Below, piece after piece: positions 26,257-35,481 of a stretch of 64,000 nucleotides of DNA (position 1 is its first letter; each line of letters starts with the position of its first letter). The position numbers and the translations under genes were made by a program. Source of the DNA: JAKFWF01 sp031367505 (GTDB taxonomy: Bacteria; Pseudomonadota; Alphaproteobacteria; Rhizobiales; Hyphomicrobiaceae); NCBI GenBank assembly GCA_031367505.1, contig JANLPY010000172.1:31952-95951 (forward strand), in the 5' to 3' direction. The notes beneath the pieces were generated by a model that saw nothing but the letters and a program-made list of their open reading frames with translations, ran no database searches and was not told where the DNA came from.

Positions 26257-27030
26257 TTACCGGTGCTTGAACACTGCTTTGCGCTTCTCGGCGAAGGCTG
26301 CCATGCCCTCTTTCTGATCCTCGGTCGCAAACATTGAATGGAACACGCGGCGCTCGAACTTTACGCCTTCGGCGAGTGTCGTCTCGTAGGAGCGGTTGAT
26401 CGCCTCCTTGGTCATCATCGCCGCTGGTAACGACATGGCGGCGATCGTATCGGCAGCCTTCATCGCCTCGGCGATCAACTCCGCTGCCGGCACAATGCGG
26501 CTGACAAGGCCCGAACGCTCAGCCTCAGCGGCATCCATCATGCGGCCGGTGAGGCACATCTCCATTGCCTTCGATTTGCCAACAAAGCGGGTGAGCCGTT
26601 GCGTGCCACCAGAACCCGGCATCACACCAAGGCGAATTTCTGGTTGGCCGAATTTCGCGGTATCGGCCGCAATGATGAAGTCGCACATCATGGCAAGCTC
26701 GCAGCCACCGCCCAGCGCAAAGCCCGCCACCGCCGCGATCACCGGCTTGCGGCATAGCGTAACGCGTTGCCATGACTCGATGAAGTCGCCCTTGTAGACC
26801 TCCATGTACGACTTGGATTGCATCTCCTTGATGTCCGCGCCGGCGGCAAACGCCTTCTCCGACCCAGTAATCACGATGCAGCCAATGTTGTCGTCGGTCT
26901 CGAAGCCGTCGAGCGCCTTGGTCAGGTCGTTGATCAGCGCCGCATTCAGCGCGTTAAGCGCCTGCGGACGGTTAAGCGTGATCAGTCCAACGCGTCCACG
27001 TGTCTCGACGATGATGTTTTCGAAAGCCAT
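26257..27030 (-). CDS. Enoyl-CoA hydratase (crotonase family)
   Basis: 257 residues, full length. The oxyanion-hole segments are EKAFAAGADIKEMQ and ALGGGCELAMMCDF; the two catalytic acids of short-chain hydratases are in CELAMMCD and in PEIRLGVMPGSGGTQRL. This pattern is that of the PaaF/FadB-like hydratases, adding water to short-chain trans-2-enoyl-CoA in beta-oxidation. The start lies upstream of csaA on the same strand direction but as a separate unit; no thiolase or dehydrogenase lies nearby. Confidence 0.93.
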   Translation of the reverse strand: MAFENIIVETRGRVGLITLNRPQALNALNAALINDLTKALDGFETDDNIGCIVITGSEKAFAAGADIKEMQSKSYMEVYKGDFIESWQRVTLCRKPVIAAVAGFALGGGCELAMMCDFIIAADTAKFGQPEIRLGVMPGSGGTQRLTRFVGKSKAMEMCLTGRMMDAAEAERSGLVSRIVPAAELIAEAMKAADTIAAMSLPAAMMTKEAINRSYETTLAEGVKFERRVFHSMFATEDQKEGMAAFAEKRKAVFKHR

Positions 27031-27106
27031 GAGAAACGCTCCTCAGCGATGATGATTGCCTGTTGTAGGCTGGAGCTGAGCGTTTGCGAAGCCCCGCGAG
27101 CACGAC

Positions 27107-27466
27107 TCAGAACAGCCGGCTGCCGTTCGCAACCTTCAAGTCCGGTTTGAACATGACGACCGCACCTGCTTCATCGGGAAAGCCCACCGTCAGCACTTCC
27201 GACATGAACTTGCCGATCTGGCGAGGTGGAAAATTCACCACCGCTGCCACCTGCCGGCCAACCAGTTCCCCGATCTTGTAATGCACCGTGATCTGCGCCG
27301 ATGATTTCTTGATGCCAATTTCCGGACCGAAATCGATGCGCAGCTTAATCGCTGGTTTGCGCGCCTCGGGATAGGGCTCCGCCTCGACGATCGTGCCGAC
27401 CCGGATGTCGACCTTCATGAAGTCGTCGAAAGTAATTGCCGGCGCGGCGGCATCGTTAGCACTCAC
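27107..27466 (-). CDS. csaA: tRNA-binding protein CsaA
   Basis: 119 residues forming one EMAP-II/Trbp111-type OB fold: FMKVDIRVGTIVEAEPYPEARKPAIKLRIDFG, then KKSSAQITVHY and QVAAVVNFPPRQIGKFMSEVLTVG. CsaA dimers bind tRNA and show chaperone-like effects on protein export. The size and motifs fit the family closely. It lies 18 bp downstream of the TetR-like gene on the same strand and 76 bp ahead of the hydratase gene. Confidence 0.93.
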   Translation of the reverse strand: MSANDAAAPAITFDDFMKVDIRVGTIVEAEPYPEARKPAIKLRIDFGPEIGIKKSSAQITVHYKIGELVGRQVAAVVNFPPRQIGKFMSEVLTVGFPDEAGAVVMFKPDLKVANGSRLF

Positions 27467-27484
27467 GTCGACGTCTCCATCTGG

Positions 27485-28147
27485 TCAGAGCGGTTTCGGC
27501 TCGCCGCTAGTGTCGGCGCTAGCGCTGTCTTGCTTGCGGGTCGAGGCGGTCGTGAACATCTCGACAACGCGAGACACCGACCCGCAAATACCATCGAACG
27601 TCTGCAAGCTTTGCTCACCACGGCGAAGACGCCGATCGAGGGCAGCCATTGTCCGGGCCAGCCCCGCATCATCGTCCTTCAGCCAGGTCTGCAGCACCGA
27701 CGTGTAAACCGACGCCAACCCGAAGACGCGAACCGTCCCACCAACACCATTGAGAGGGATGCCGGCTGCGTTCAACATCCACGCTTGCGACGCGAACAAA
27801 CGTTTGGCCACATCAGTGTCAAAGCCGATCGAGCCCATGATCGACTTGAGACCAACCTTGTAGGGTTGCATTGCGTCGAAGCGACTCATCACGACTTCAA
27901 AGATTGCGTCGCGTGGCAGCGTTCCAGGCTGTGGCCGCGCAGCCTTCGCCAGCACCACATCGTCGATCTGGCGCATGAAGGACTGTACAATTTGCGACTT
28001 CGAGCCGAACTCTTTCCGCATTTCAACAAGCCCCAAGCCGCTGGCCTCGGCAATATCGAACAGGGTTATTTCCGCCCACGGGCGTTCAGCGGCAAGGCGA
28101 AGGGCAGCCGTGACAACACGGCCTTTCGTGGTCGTCGGATCGATCAT
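27485..28147 (-). CDS. TetR-fold protein (TetR/AcrR regulator-like)
   Basis: 220 residues. The N-terminal KGRVVTAALRLAAERPWAEITLFDIAEASGLGLVEMRKEFGSKSQIV is a TetR-type helix-turn-helix. The rest is helical, and the stretch EVVMSRFDAMQPYKVGLKSIM also recalls COQ9, a TetR-fold lipid-binding protein of ubiquinone synthesis. A DNA-binding regulator is the simpler reading, but the COQ9-like possibility remains. Start ATG 28147 is preceded by GGAGG five bases upstream, which decides against the Met four codons earlier. Confidence 0.7.
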   Translation of the reverse strand: MIDPTTTKGRVVTAALRLAAERPWAEITLFDIAEASGLGLVEMRKEFGSKSQIVQSFMRQIDDVVLAKAARPQPGTLPRDAIFEVVMSRFDAMQPYKVGLKSIMGSIGFDTDVAKRLFASQAWMLNAAGIPLNGVGGTVRVFGLASVYTSVLQTWLKDDDAGLARTMAALDRRLRRGEQSLQTFDGICGSVSRVVEMFTTASTRKQDSASADTSGEPKPL

Positions 28148-28202
28148 GACAGCCTCCAAGTGCGCTCAGCTGCGGCAGTATACACGACACCGGCATGTTG
28201 GT

Positions 28203-29027
28203 TCAGGCGCTGAGTTCGCGGCTTCGTTTAGTCGCAGCAGCAACGGCGCGGTCCATCAACGCCTCCATGCCACCTGGTGCCATCAGCACCTCAAGCGCTG
28301 CAGCGGTTGTGCCATTCGGTGAGGTCACATTCCGCCGCAGCGTTGCTGGATCTTCACCGCTGAGACGTAGGAGCTCGCCTGAACCGGCCACGGTTGCATC
28401 AGCCAATTGGCGCGCAAGTTTTGGATCGAGGCCGGCTTCGACACCGGCGTGGGCCAGGCATTCGGCCAGCAGAAACACGTACGCCGGTCCGGAGCCTGAT
28501 ACCGCCGTCGCTGTGTCTATGAGTGACTCATCCTCAACCCATCCGACTTGTCCAATTGCCGACAGCAGTTCGGTGGCGAGATCGCGTTGGGCTGGCAACA
28601 CGTGAGGATTGGGGCAGCACACCGTTATTCCACGCCCAACGGCCGCGGGTGTATTCGGGATCGATCGGATGATCGCGGTGTGAGCTGGCAGGTGCTTGGC
28701 AAAGCTCGCAATCGTGCGCCCGGCCGCGATCGATAAAACGACCGTCGATGGTCCAGCGCGCTTGGCGACGGCCGGGAACACATCTTCCATCACTTGTGGC
28801 TTGACCGCAATCAGCAGCACTGCCGGTTCAGGCATCGAGGCCGGCAATGTTGCATGCACCGCAATGCCGTGCTGCTTTAGCAGCGTTGAGACTTCAGGCG
28901 GCGGGCCCGGATCCTGCACCAATACTAGCTTCGGATCGAGCCCGCGTGCGAGCCAGCCCGCCAGCATCGCCCCACCCATTTTACCGGCACCAACGAGTAC
29001 CAGCGGGCCGCTCAGTGCAATCGCCAT
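28203..29027 (-). CDS. proC: Pyrroline-5-carboxylate reductase ProC
   Basis: 274 residues. NADPH-binding VLVGAGKMGGAMLAGWLARG, VKPQVMEDVFPAVA, RSIPNTPAAVGRGIT, and the C-terminal catalytic-dimer signature AVSGSGPAYVFLLAECLAHAGVEAGL are all present. It carries out the last step of proline synthesis. A Met three codons upstream (29036) is an alternative start. The YbjN gene lies 27 bp upstream on the same strand. Confidence 0.95.
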   Translation of the reverse strand: MAIALSGPLVLVGAGKMGGAMLAGWLARGLDPKLVLVQDPGPPPEVSTLLKQHGIAVHATLPASMPEPAVLLIAVKPQVMEDVFPAVAKRAGPSTVVLSIAAGRTIASFAKHLPAHTAIIRSIPNTPAAVGRGITVCCPNPHVLPAQRDLATELLSAIGQVGWVEDESLIDTATAVSGSGPAYVFLLAECLAHAGVEAGLDPKLARQLADATVAGSGELLRLSGEDPATLRRNVTSPNGTTAAALEVLMAPGGMEALMDRAVAAATKRSRELSA

Positions 29028-29054
29028 CAACGCCACTCCGAACTCGACTTGAAC

Positions 29055-29552
29055 TTACGCTTGGCCCTCGGTCTGGAACATGGTCGAGACCAGCGCTTCA
29101 CGACTTTCCTTGCCAGCCCATACCACGAATTGGAAGGCTTGATAGTAGCGCTCGCACACCTCGAGGGCCGCTTTGAGCAGCGCTTCGCACTGCCGGGCGG
29201 TCGCCGCCGTGTCGTTTAGCATCAAGCCTTGCCGGAACATGATGAGACCGTCTTGCGTCCAAACGTCGAAGTGGCCCAGCCAAAGTTGCTCGTTGATCTG
29301 CGCAACCAGACGATAAATTTCAGGGAGCCGGTTTTCAGGAACTTTGAAGTCGAAGGCGCAAGCCAGGTGAAGGGATTCCAGATCATCGCGCCAGTTGATC
29401 GAGACGTGGTAGTCCGTCCAGCTACCGGCGACGACGAGTGTCAATTCATCTTCACTCGCCCGCTCGCATGGCCAGTCGTGTGTAGAGGCGACATCCTCCA
29501 CCAGATCGATCGGATTGCCGACGCGCGCAAATCTCATCTCAGCGGATGCCAT
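29055..29552 (-). CDS. YbjN domain-containing protein
   Basis: 165 residues of the YbjN (Sir/T3SS-chaperone-like) fold: an N-terminal DWPCERASEDELTLVVAG, the middle LHLACAFDFKVPENRLPEIYRLVAQINEQLWLGHFDVW, and the C-terminal CEALLKAALEVCERYYQAFQFVVW. Family members have been linked to stress and motility control in enterobacteria, but the biochemical role is unknown. The gene directly precedes proC and is probably co-transcribed with it, the usual pairing in Rhizobiales. Confidence 0.88.
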   Translation of the reverse strand: MASAEMRFARVGNPIDLVEDVASTHDWPCERASEDELTLVVAGSWTDYHVSINWRDDLESLHLACAFDFKVPENRLPEIYRLVAQINEQLWLGHFDVWTQDGLIMFRQGLMLNDTAATARQCEALLKAALEVCERYYQAFQFVVWAGKESREALVSTMFQTEGQA

Positions 29553-29834
29553 TTTTGTCCCTCATGCAGTGCGCCGTGCAGTCAATTCGCCGGGCTTGCA
29601 ATGTCCCGAACTGCCGCAAATCATTTGCGTGACGAAAGCAGCACCGGCGATGCGAGTGCAAGCTCACCGCAACATTGTCCACCGGCAAAGTGACAACGAT
29701 CGGGCACGACGACAATAAATTCGGCAATTGGGGAAAAGCTGCTCACAAGCAGGGGATTACTCTGTGGACAGCTTGTGTAAATACTGGACCGTTGCTCAAA
29801 TCGCGGCAGCCAAATCAGGTGCGCGCCGTAACGA

Positions 29835-30092
29835 TCAGCCGGTTTGGCCCAACTTTGCTTCCAGTGCTGCGATGCGCGCTTCCAGGCGCTCGTTTTCGGT
29901 GCGCGCCTTCTCGGCCATCGCCTTGACGATCTCGAAGTCCTCGCGCCGCACCACGTCCATTCCGTTGAGCACGCGCTCGCTCTGCGACTTGACGATGGTC
30001 TCGACTTCCCGCTTTACGCCTTGCGCGGCGCCAGCAGCATCGGTCATCAACCGGGCGATGTCGTCGAAGAAGCGATTGTTGGTCTGTGTCAT
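29835..30092 (-). CDS. ubiK: UbiK family accessory factor (BMFP/YqiC)
   Basis: 85 residues. An N-terminal amphipathic stretch (RFFDDIARLMTDAAGAAQGVKREVETIVKSQSERVLN) and a C-terminal coiled coil (AEKARTENERLEARIAALEAKL) are the complete family pattern. UbiK helps assemble the aerobic ubiquinone-synthesis complex and interacts with membranes. Start ATG 30092 follows GGAGA at good spacing. The gene is divergent from lgt; the 5' regions are only about 100 bp apart. The 282-bp stretch 29553-29834 after its stop, up to the YbjN start, shows no gene or clear signal. Confidence 0.88.
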   Translation of the reverse strand: MTQTNNRFFDDIARLMTDAAGAAQGVKREVETIVKSQSERVLNGMDVVRREDFEIVKAMAEKARTENERLEARIAALEAKLGQTG

Positions 30093-30190
30093 GGGTGGTT
30101 CTCCGGAGCCTTCCATGCTTCATATGCGCCGATGGAGCTCGCCATTCAAGCGGGCCCGACAATTCAAGTTACGAAACGACGAGGCTTTCC

Positions 30191-31042
30191 GTGAGCTTGC
30201 TCCTATCAACTGTGCTGTTACCGCTGTCGATCCCGTTTCCGGCACTCGATCCGATTGCCATCGAGCTCGGGCCGATCGCGGTGAAATGGTACGGGCTCGC
30301 CTATATGGCAGGACTATTGCTGGGCTGGCTCTACATCAAACGGCTGCTCGACACGCCGCCTCTGTGGCCGAACGGCGCGGCCCCGTTCGCCAGCATTCGT
30401 GCCGACGACCTGCTACTCTATATGACGGCCGGCGTGATCCTCGGGGGACGCCTGGGCTCAATCTTGTTCTATGAGCCAGGCTATTATTTGCAGAACCTTT
30501 GGGAAATCCCGCAAGTTTGGAAGGGCGGCATGGCGTTCCATGGCGCCTTACTGGGCACCGGGGCCGCCATTTGGCTGTTCGCGCATTTCAATAAGGTGTC
30601 GCCGTGGAGCACCATGGACCTTTGCGCTGCAGCAGTCCCGATCGGATTGTTTTTCGGCCGCCTCGCGAACTTCATCAATGGCGAGTTGTGGGGGCGCCCA
30701 ACAGACGTGGCGTGGGGAATGGTATTTCCGAACGCAGGTCCGATGCCACGTCACCCAAGCCAGCTTTATGAAGCAGCTCTCGAAGGCCTCGCCTTATTCT
30801 TGGTCCTGCGCTTTCTGTCGCATCATCGGCTTGCGCTTAAGTCACCCGGGCTTGTAACCGGCGTTTTCCTGCTTGGTTATGGCCTCGCCCGCTCGTTCTG
30901 CGAATTGTTCCGGCAGCCTGATACGCAGCACGCATTCACGACCGGTTTCCTGACGCCTGGAATTGCCTATTCGATTCCAATGGTTCTGCTCGGGGCATGG
31001 TTCATCAACCGCTCGCGATACACGGTAACGGGTACAGCTTGA
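30191..31042 (+). CDS. lgt: Prolipoprotein diacylglyceryl transferase Lgt
   Basis: 283 residues with about seven membrane helices. Family residues: GGRLGSILFYEPGYY, the catalytic His in MAFHGALLG, and the signature FGRLANFINGELWGRPTD. Lgt moves diacylglycerol from phosphatidylglycerol to the lipobox Cys of prolipoproteins at the inner membrane. The GTG start at 30191, with GAGG at 30180-30183, gives the normal family length; longer forms lack support. A lipoprotein with a clear lipobox is encoded a few genes downstream. Confidence 0.95.
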   Translation: MSLLLSTVLLPLSIPFPALDPIAIELGPIAVKWYGLAYMAGLLLGWLYIKRLLDTPPLWPNGAAPFASIRADDLLLYMTAGVILGGRLGSILFYEPGYYLQNLWEIPQVWKGGMAFHGALLGTGAAIWLFAHFNKVSPWSTMDLCAAAVPIGLFFGRLANFINGELWGRPTDVAWGMVFPNAGPMPRHPSQLYEAALEGLALFLVLRFLSHHRLALKSPGLVTGVFLLGYGLARSFCELFRQPDTQHAFTTGFLTPGIAYSIPMVLLGAWFINRSRYTVTGTA

Positions 31043-32130
31043 CGTACGATCCCTCACTTCGCCGCAAGACCCCGCTGGCCTTGGCCCTCGTGGCCGAGAT
31101 CGCGCGCAGTGGCCCAATACCGGTTGCCGAGTATATGCAGCGCTGCCTTTGGGACCCATCCGGCGGCTACTACGCGACCCGCAATCCCCTGGGTCGATCG
31201 GGCGATTTCATTACGGCCCCGGAAATCAGCCAGGTCTTTGGCGAACTGATCGGATTGTGGTCAGCAGTTGTCTGGCGCGACGTAATGGGTGCGCCCGGCA
31301 ACGTTACCCTCCTGGAACTTGGGCCCGGCCGCGGCACTCTCATGCGCGATGCATTGCGGGCGACAAAATCTTTGGCCGGATTTCGCCAGGCATTGCGCTG
31401 TCATCTGGTCGAGGCATCGCAACCCCTCATCGATGTTCAACGCGCGACGCTGACGCAGAGCAGCGAGCGGCTATCGTGGAGTTCAGGTCTTGCACGCTGT
31501 TCAGGCCCCGCGATCATCGTCGCGAACGAATTCTTCGATGCATTGCCGATCGACCAATGGACCATGACCTCCGAGGGTTGGCGCGCGCGCGCGGTCGGAT
31601 TGGATGAAACGGGAACGCTCAGCTTCACCACACTGACCGGCGGTGAAAGCGTGACTTCGACCGATGAATTCCCCGATGCCCCTGCCGGTGCCATTGTCGA
31701 GCGATCGCACACGGACGAATTGCTAGAAAATATCGCGACACTTGCGACTACCGGTCCCGTTGCCGCGATCATTGTCGACTATGGCCATACCGCCTCTGGC
31801 GTGGGCGATACGCTACAGGCCGTCCGCGCGCATGCTCACGAGCATCCGCTCAGCTCGCCCGGCGAAGCCGACCTGTCCGCGCAAGTCGATTTTGCGCGCT
31901 TGGCTGCAACCGCCCGCCAGGCAGGACTCGAAGTCGATGAACCTGTTTCGCAAGGGGAATTCCTCGGACGCCTCGGCATCGTCGAGCGCGCCCGTACTCT
32001 GATGTCGGCGAACCCGGCGATCGCCGGTGAAATTGAAGTCGCAATTGCCAGATTGATCTCGCCTGAAGCCATGGGCAGCCGTTTCAAGGTTCTTGGCTTG
32101 CGGTCCGCTGGTTTGCCGGCATTGCCATGA
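31039..32130 (+). CDS. SAM-dependent methyltransferase, MidA/NDUFAF7 family
   Basis: 363 residues from the proposed TTG start. Landmarks: GPIPVAEYMQRCLWDPSGGYYATRNPLGRSGDFITAPEISQVFGELIG, the SAM-binding LLELGPGRGTLMRD, ANEFFDALPIDQW and the late QVDFARLA segment. Eukaryotic NDUFAF7 dimethylates an arginine of a complex I subunit; a similar role in bacterial complex I is inferred. TTG 31039 overlaps the lgt stop as TTGA; the ATG at 30997 would give 14 more residues and a longer overlap with lgt. pgeF follows 18 bp downstream. Confidence 0.88.
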   Translation: MTYDPSLRRKTPLALALVAEIARSGPIPVAEYMQRCLWDPSGGYYATRNPLGRSGDFITAPEISQVFGELIGLWSAVVWRDVMGAPGNVTLLELGPGRGTLMRDALRATKSLAGFRQALRCHLVEASQPLIDVQRATLTQSSERLSWSSGLARCSGPAIIVANEFFDALPIDQWTMTSEGWRARAVGLDETGTLSFTTLTGGESVTSTDEFPDAPAGAIVERSHTDELLENIATLATTGPVAAIIVDYGHTASGVGDTLQAVRAHAHEHPLSSPGEADLSAQVDFARLAATARQAGLEVDEPVSQGEFLGRLGIVERARTLMSANPAIAGEIEVAIARLISPEAMGSRFKVLGLRSAGLPALP

Positions 32131-32148
32131 TTGAGCTAGATTGGGGGC

Positions 32149-32937
32149 ATGCCGATGATGATCGATGGCCGAGTGATAACTTCAGCTCATCTCGCAGAGT
32201 TGCCGGGCATTCGCCATGGCTTCTTCACCCGGCAGGGCGGCACTTCCGATGGCATTTACGCCTTGCTCAACTGCGGCCTGGGCTCGAACGACGATCGCGC
32301 CCGGGTCAAAACGAACCGCGACCGGGTCGCACGGCATTTGGGTGCCGCATCCTGTCAGCTGGTCACAGTTTATCAATGCCACAGCGACATCGCATTGACA
32401 GTTGACCGGCCATTTCCTGAGGGCATGGTGCCGAAAGCCGATGCGATCGTAACCAGCACTCCGGGGCTCGTGGTCGGCGCCCTTGCCGCCGATTGTGCTC
32501 CAGTGCTGTTCGCCGATCCCAAGGCGAAGATCGTCGCTGCGGCTCATGCAGGTTGGCGCGGCGCTGCCGGGGGTATCATCGAATCAACGATCACCGCGAT
32601 GGAGAAGCTGGGTGCGCGGCGACAGGATATTTGCGCGGCGGTCGGGCCATGCATACATCAGGATAACTATGAGGTTGGCGCGGAGTTCGAGGCCCAATTC
32701 TTGGCAGCGGCGCCAGGTAACGCCAAATTCTTCCGCGTCGTACCGGGAAAAGTGAAAGCACACTTCGATCTGCCGGGATTCGTCGCGCAGCAACTCGCCA
32801 TAGCAAATATCACGAGCATCTCGCCGTCGCCGCTGTGCACTTACGCCGCACCCAGCCTGTTTTTTAGCTACCGGCGAACCACACATCTGGGCGAGCCCGA
32901 TTACGGGCGTCAAATCTCTGCCATTGTCGTGACCTAA
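32149..32937 (+). CDS. pgeF: Peptidoglycan editing factor PgeF (purine nucleoside phosphorylase/laccase-like)
   Basis: 262 residues. The zinc site triad is complete: H78 in CHSD, C116 in AADCAPVL and H133 in AAHAGWRG; the GFFTRQGGTSDGIYALLNCG start and SYRRTTHLGE end are also conserved. YfiH/PgeF removes misincorporated L-serine from peptidoglycan precursors; homologues also split nucleosides. It follows the MidA-like gene on the same strand, an arrangement seen in Rhizobiales. Confidence 0.93.
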   Translation: MPMMIDGRVITSAHLAELPGIRHGFFTRQGGTSDGIYALLNCGLGSNDDRARVKTNRDRVARHLGAASCQLVTVYQCHSDIALTVDRPFPEGMVPKADAIVTSTPGLVVGALAADCAPVLFADPKAKIVAAAHAGWRGAAGGIIESTITAMEKLGARRQDICAAVGPCIHQDNYEVGAEFEAQFLAAAPGNAKFFRVVPGKVKAHFDLPGFVAQQLAIANITSISPSPLCTYAAPSLFFSYRRTTHLGEPDYGRQISAIVVT

Positions 32938-33145
32938 CTGCACAATTCACAGCTTTCGACACCTGAACGTCTCTTTGCATTACCCGCAGCCACTGATTCT
33001 AGGCGAATTCTATTGGACGAGCGTTGGATGACAGCGCTACACGTTGAAAATAGTCCAAGGTTTTCCGGGGCGTAGTAAGCCAAGATCGCCAAGTGTATGC
33101 GACGGTCACCGGTGCCAAAGGGTCAAAATCCAGGGGGACGTCATC

Positions 33146-34219
33146 GTGACGACCATCAAATCCGTCGAAACGCGACGCAACAGCGTACGTGGAATTCTGA
33201 TCGCGGCAGCCTGCGGCGCAGCTCTTAGTCTCGCCGGTTGCGAGACGAGCAGCAGTTTGCTTGGTCCCAACAATAGTCCGGCGGCATCGTCGGCAATTGC
33301 ACCACCTGCAATTGCACAGGCGGCGCCCAAAGCCGCAATGCGCGTCGCCATTGCGCCCATTATTGGCCCGCCCGACAGCGTATCGAAAGCGCTGGTCGCT
33401 CAACTGTCGGATGCGGCCGAACGACAAAATGTCGCCATTGCCAAAGGTGGTGGAGACGTTGCGACCTACACGCTCCGCGGCTACTTCGTGGCGCCCGCCA
33501 AGGACAAAGCCAGCAATAAGCTGTCGTATATCTGGGACGTGACAGACGCTGCCGGCAAACGGGTCAACCGGATTACCGGCGAAGAAGTGCTGACGCCGGG
33601 CGCCAGTGGCGATGCGTGGGCATCCGTCACGCCACAGATCATGCAGACGATCTCCGACAAAACGGCATCGGCGCTCGCCTCATGGTTGCCGACGCAAAAC
33701 CAAGGCGAGGTTCCAGTCGCCGGCTCCGCCACATCGACGTCGGCGGTTGCTCAAGGCCCATTACCGCCACCAACCAATGCATCGGCAGCAGCTGGGGCAA
33801 CCGGCAGCTTGCCAAGCACGCTGTTGTCGACCCCCCCGAAAGTATCTGGTGCGCCTGGTGACGGAAACAGCTCGCTCGCAGCGGCCATGCGTCGTGAACT
33901 TACCGATAAAGGCGTCCAGGTTGCTGATGCCGGCGGTGCGACCGCGTATCGCGTTGCAGCTGACGTAAAGATTAAGCCGCCGAAAGACGGTATGCAGGCG
34001 ATTGCGATCAACTGGACGATCAATGATCCGAAGGGGACTGAGGTCGCCAAGATCACGCAAAATAACGAAGTGCCGGCGGGTTTCCTCGATAAGTCTTGGG
34101 GTCCAAGTGCGGAAGATGCCGCAAAGGCTGCTTCGGTTCAGATTAAGCAGGTCATCGCCGATCATCGCGCCGGCAAGCAGATCCAATCGTCTGCTGGCGG
34201 CGAGCGTAAGGTGAACTAA
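33146..34219 (+). CDS. Hypothetical lipoprotein with an internally duplicated domain
   Basis: 357 residues. A signal peptide ends in the lipobox L29-A-G-C32, so the protein is lipid-anchored after Lgt action. Two related halves follow: residues about 66-183 and 236-345. Both share the order of a Leu-rich helix, a short GG turn, a TY-x-x-R or AYRV strand, a VxPxKD turn, an IxWxxxD strand, and an Ala-rich terminal helix. A Ser/Ala/Pro-rich linker separates them. GTG 33146 is preceded by GGGGGA at 33133-33138, which decides against upstream in-frame codons. Function unknown; the context (pgeF and lgt) suggests an envelope role. Confidence 0.72.
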   Translation: MTTIKSVETRRNSVRGILIAAACGAALSLAGCETSSSLLGPNNSPAASSAIAPPAIAQAAPKAAMRVAIAPIIGPPDSVSKALVAQLSDAAERQNVAIAKGGGDVATYTLRGYFVAPAKDKASNKLSYIWDVTDAAGKRVNRITGEEVLTPGASGDAWASVTPQIMQTISDKTASALASWLPTQNQGEVPVAGSATSTSAVAQGPLPPPTNASAAAGATGSLPSTLLSTPPKVSGAPGDGNSSLAAAMRRELTDKGVQVADAGGATAYRVAADVKIKPPKDGMQAIAINWTINDPKGTEVAKITQNNEVPAGFLDKSWGPSAEDAAKAASVQIKQVIADHRAGKQIQSSAGGERKVN

Positions 34220-34239
34220 GACGATATCGGCACCGGTAT

Positions 34240-34277
34240 TGGCCCGTGGCGCGCAAGCTCCCGGGCCATTTTAATTT
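34240..34277 (+). terminator. Rho-independent terminator after the lipoprotein gene
   Basis: A 7-bp stem TGGCCCG (34240-34246) with CGGGCCA (34262-34268) closes a 15-nt loop and is followed by TTTTAATTT (34269-34277). It lies 20 bp after the lipoprotein stop codon and would separate it from prs. Confidence 0.7.
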
Positions 34278-34461
34278 CGCCCGATCCCGGGAAATGAGCC
34301 GTCACGTTCGGGAGTGCTTGGTTCGGTGCGGCGTACTCACTACGCTCAACGCTCTAAAGCATTGGGCTACAGACGTTTACACGGTCGGGCACGCTTGCTA
34401 GAAGCCGCGCACGGATGCCTTTTGGTTGAACCACCGGACTTGTCGCCGCAAAGGACACCTG

Positions 34462-35481
34462 ATGTCGAAAGACACTGTTAAAGACCTGTCCAAAGACAGC
34501 GCGAAAGAACCGGCCGAGCTCGAGAACCTGTTGGGTGATCTCAAGATCGAATTGGTCGCCGGCAATAGCAATCGGGCGCTTGCCGAGGACATCGCGAATG
34601 TCCTTCAGACGCCGTTGACCAAAGGCGTTTGCCGCCGGTTCGCCGACATGGAAGTATTCGTCGAAATTCAGGAGAATGTGCGAGGAACCGACGTGTTCGT
34701 CATGCAGTCGACGTCGTTCCCGGCCAACGACAACCTGATGGAATTACTGATCCTGATCGACGCGCTCAAGCGCGCATCGGCTCGGCGCATTAACGCGGTG
34801 ATGCCGTATTTTGGCTACGCGCGACAAGATCGCAAACCCGGTCCTCGAACACCTATTTCGGCGAAGCTCGTCGCCAACATGATCGAACGGGCCGGCGCCG
34901 ATCGCGTACTGACGCTTGATCTGCACGCAGGGCAAATCCAAGGCTTTTTCGATATCCCGACTGATAATCTCTTCGCCGCACCGACGATGGTCAAAGACAT
35001 CAAATCCCGCTTCGAGTTGTCGAACCTCATGGTCGTCTCCCCGGATGTGGGTGGCGTGGTGCGCGCGCGTGCGCTCGCCAAACGCATCGACGCTCCGATC
35101 GCCATTTGCGACAAGCGTCGCGAGCGCCCCGGCGAGAGCGAGGTCATGAATGTGATCGGCGACGTGCGCGGCAAACGGTGCATCCTGGTCGACGACATCG
35201 TGGATTCCGGCGGCACGCTCTGCAATGCCGCGGAAGCCTTGCTAAAAAATGGCGCCATCGAGGTAATGGCCTACATCACGCACGGCGTGCTGTCGGGCGG
35301 CGCGGTGGCAAAAATCCAGAACTCGAGCTTGAAGTCGCTTGTCATCACGGATTCGATCCAACCTACCGAAGTGGTCAAATCAGCGAAGAATATTCGCGTC
35401 TTGTCGATTGCGCCGCTGATCGCCAAAGCCATTGCACGCACAGCTCGGGAAGAAAGCGTCTCGAGCCTGTTTTACGATTGA
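34462..35481 (+). CDS. prs: Ribose-phosphate diphosphokinase Prs
   Basis: 339 residues. Landmarks: RRFADMEVFVEIQENVRGTDVFVMQS, the catalytic flexible loop region YARQDRKPGPRTPISAKLVA, DLHAGQIQGFFDIPTDNLFAAP, and the PRPP-binding ILVDDIVDSGGTLCNAAEAL. It makes PRPP for nucleotides, His and Trp. An N-terminal extension of about 25 residues rich in Lys and Asp precedes the catalytic domain. ATG 34462 follows AAGGA at 34451-34455. Confidence 0.96.
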   Translation: MSKDTVKDLSKDSAKEPAELENLLGDLKIELVAGNSNRALAEDIANVLQTPLTKGVCRRFADMEVFVEIQENVRGTDVFVMQSTSFPANDNLMELLILIDALKRASARRINAVMPYFGYARQDRKPGPRTPISAKLVANMIERAGADRVLTLDLHAGQIQGFFDIPTDNLFAAPTMVKDIKSRFELSNLMVVSPDVGGVVRARALAKRIDAPIAICDKRRERPGESEVMNVIGDVRGKRCILVDDIVDSGGTLCNAAEALLKNGAIEVMAYITHGVLSGGAVAKIQNSSLKSLVITDSIQPTEVVKSAKNIRVLSIAPLIAKAIARTAREESVSSLFYD

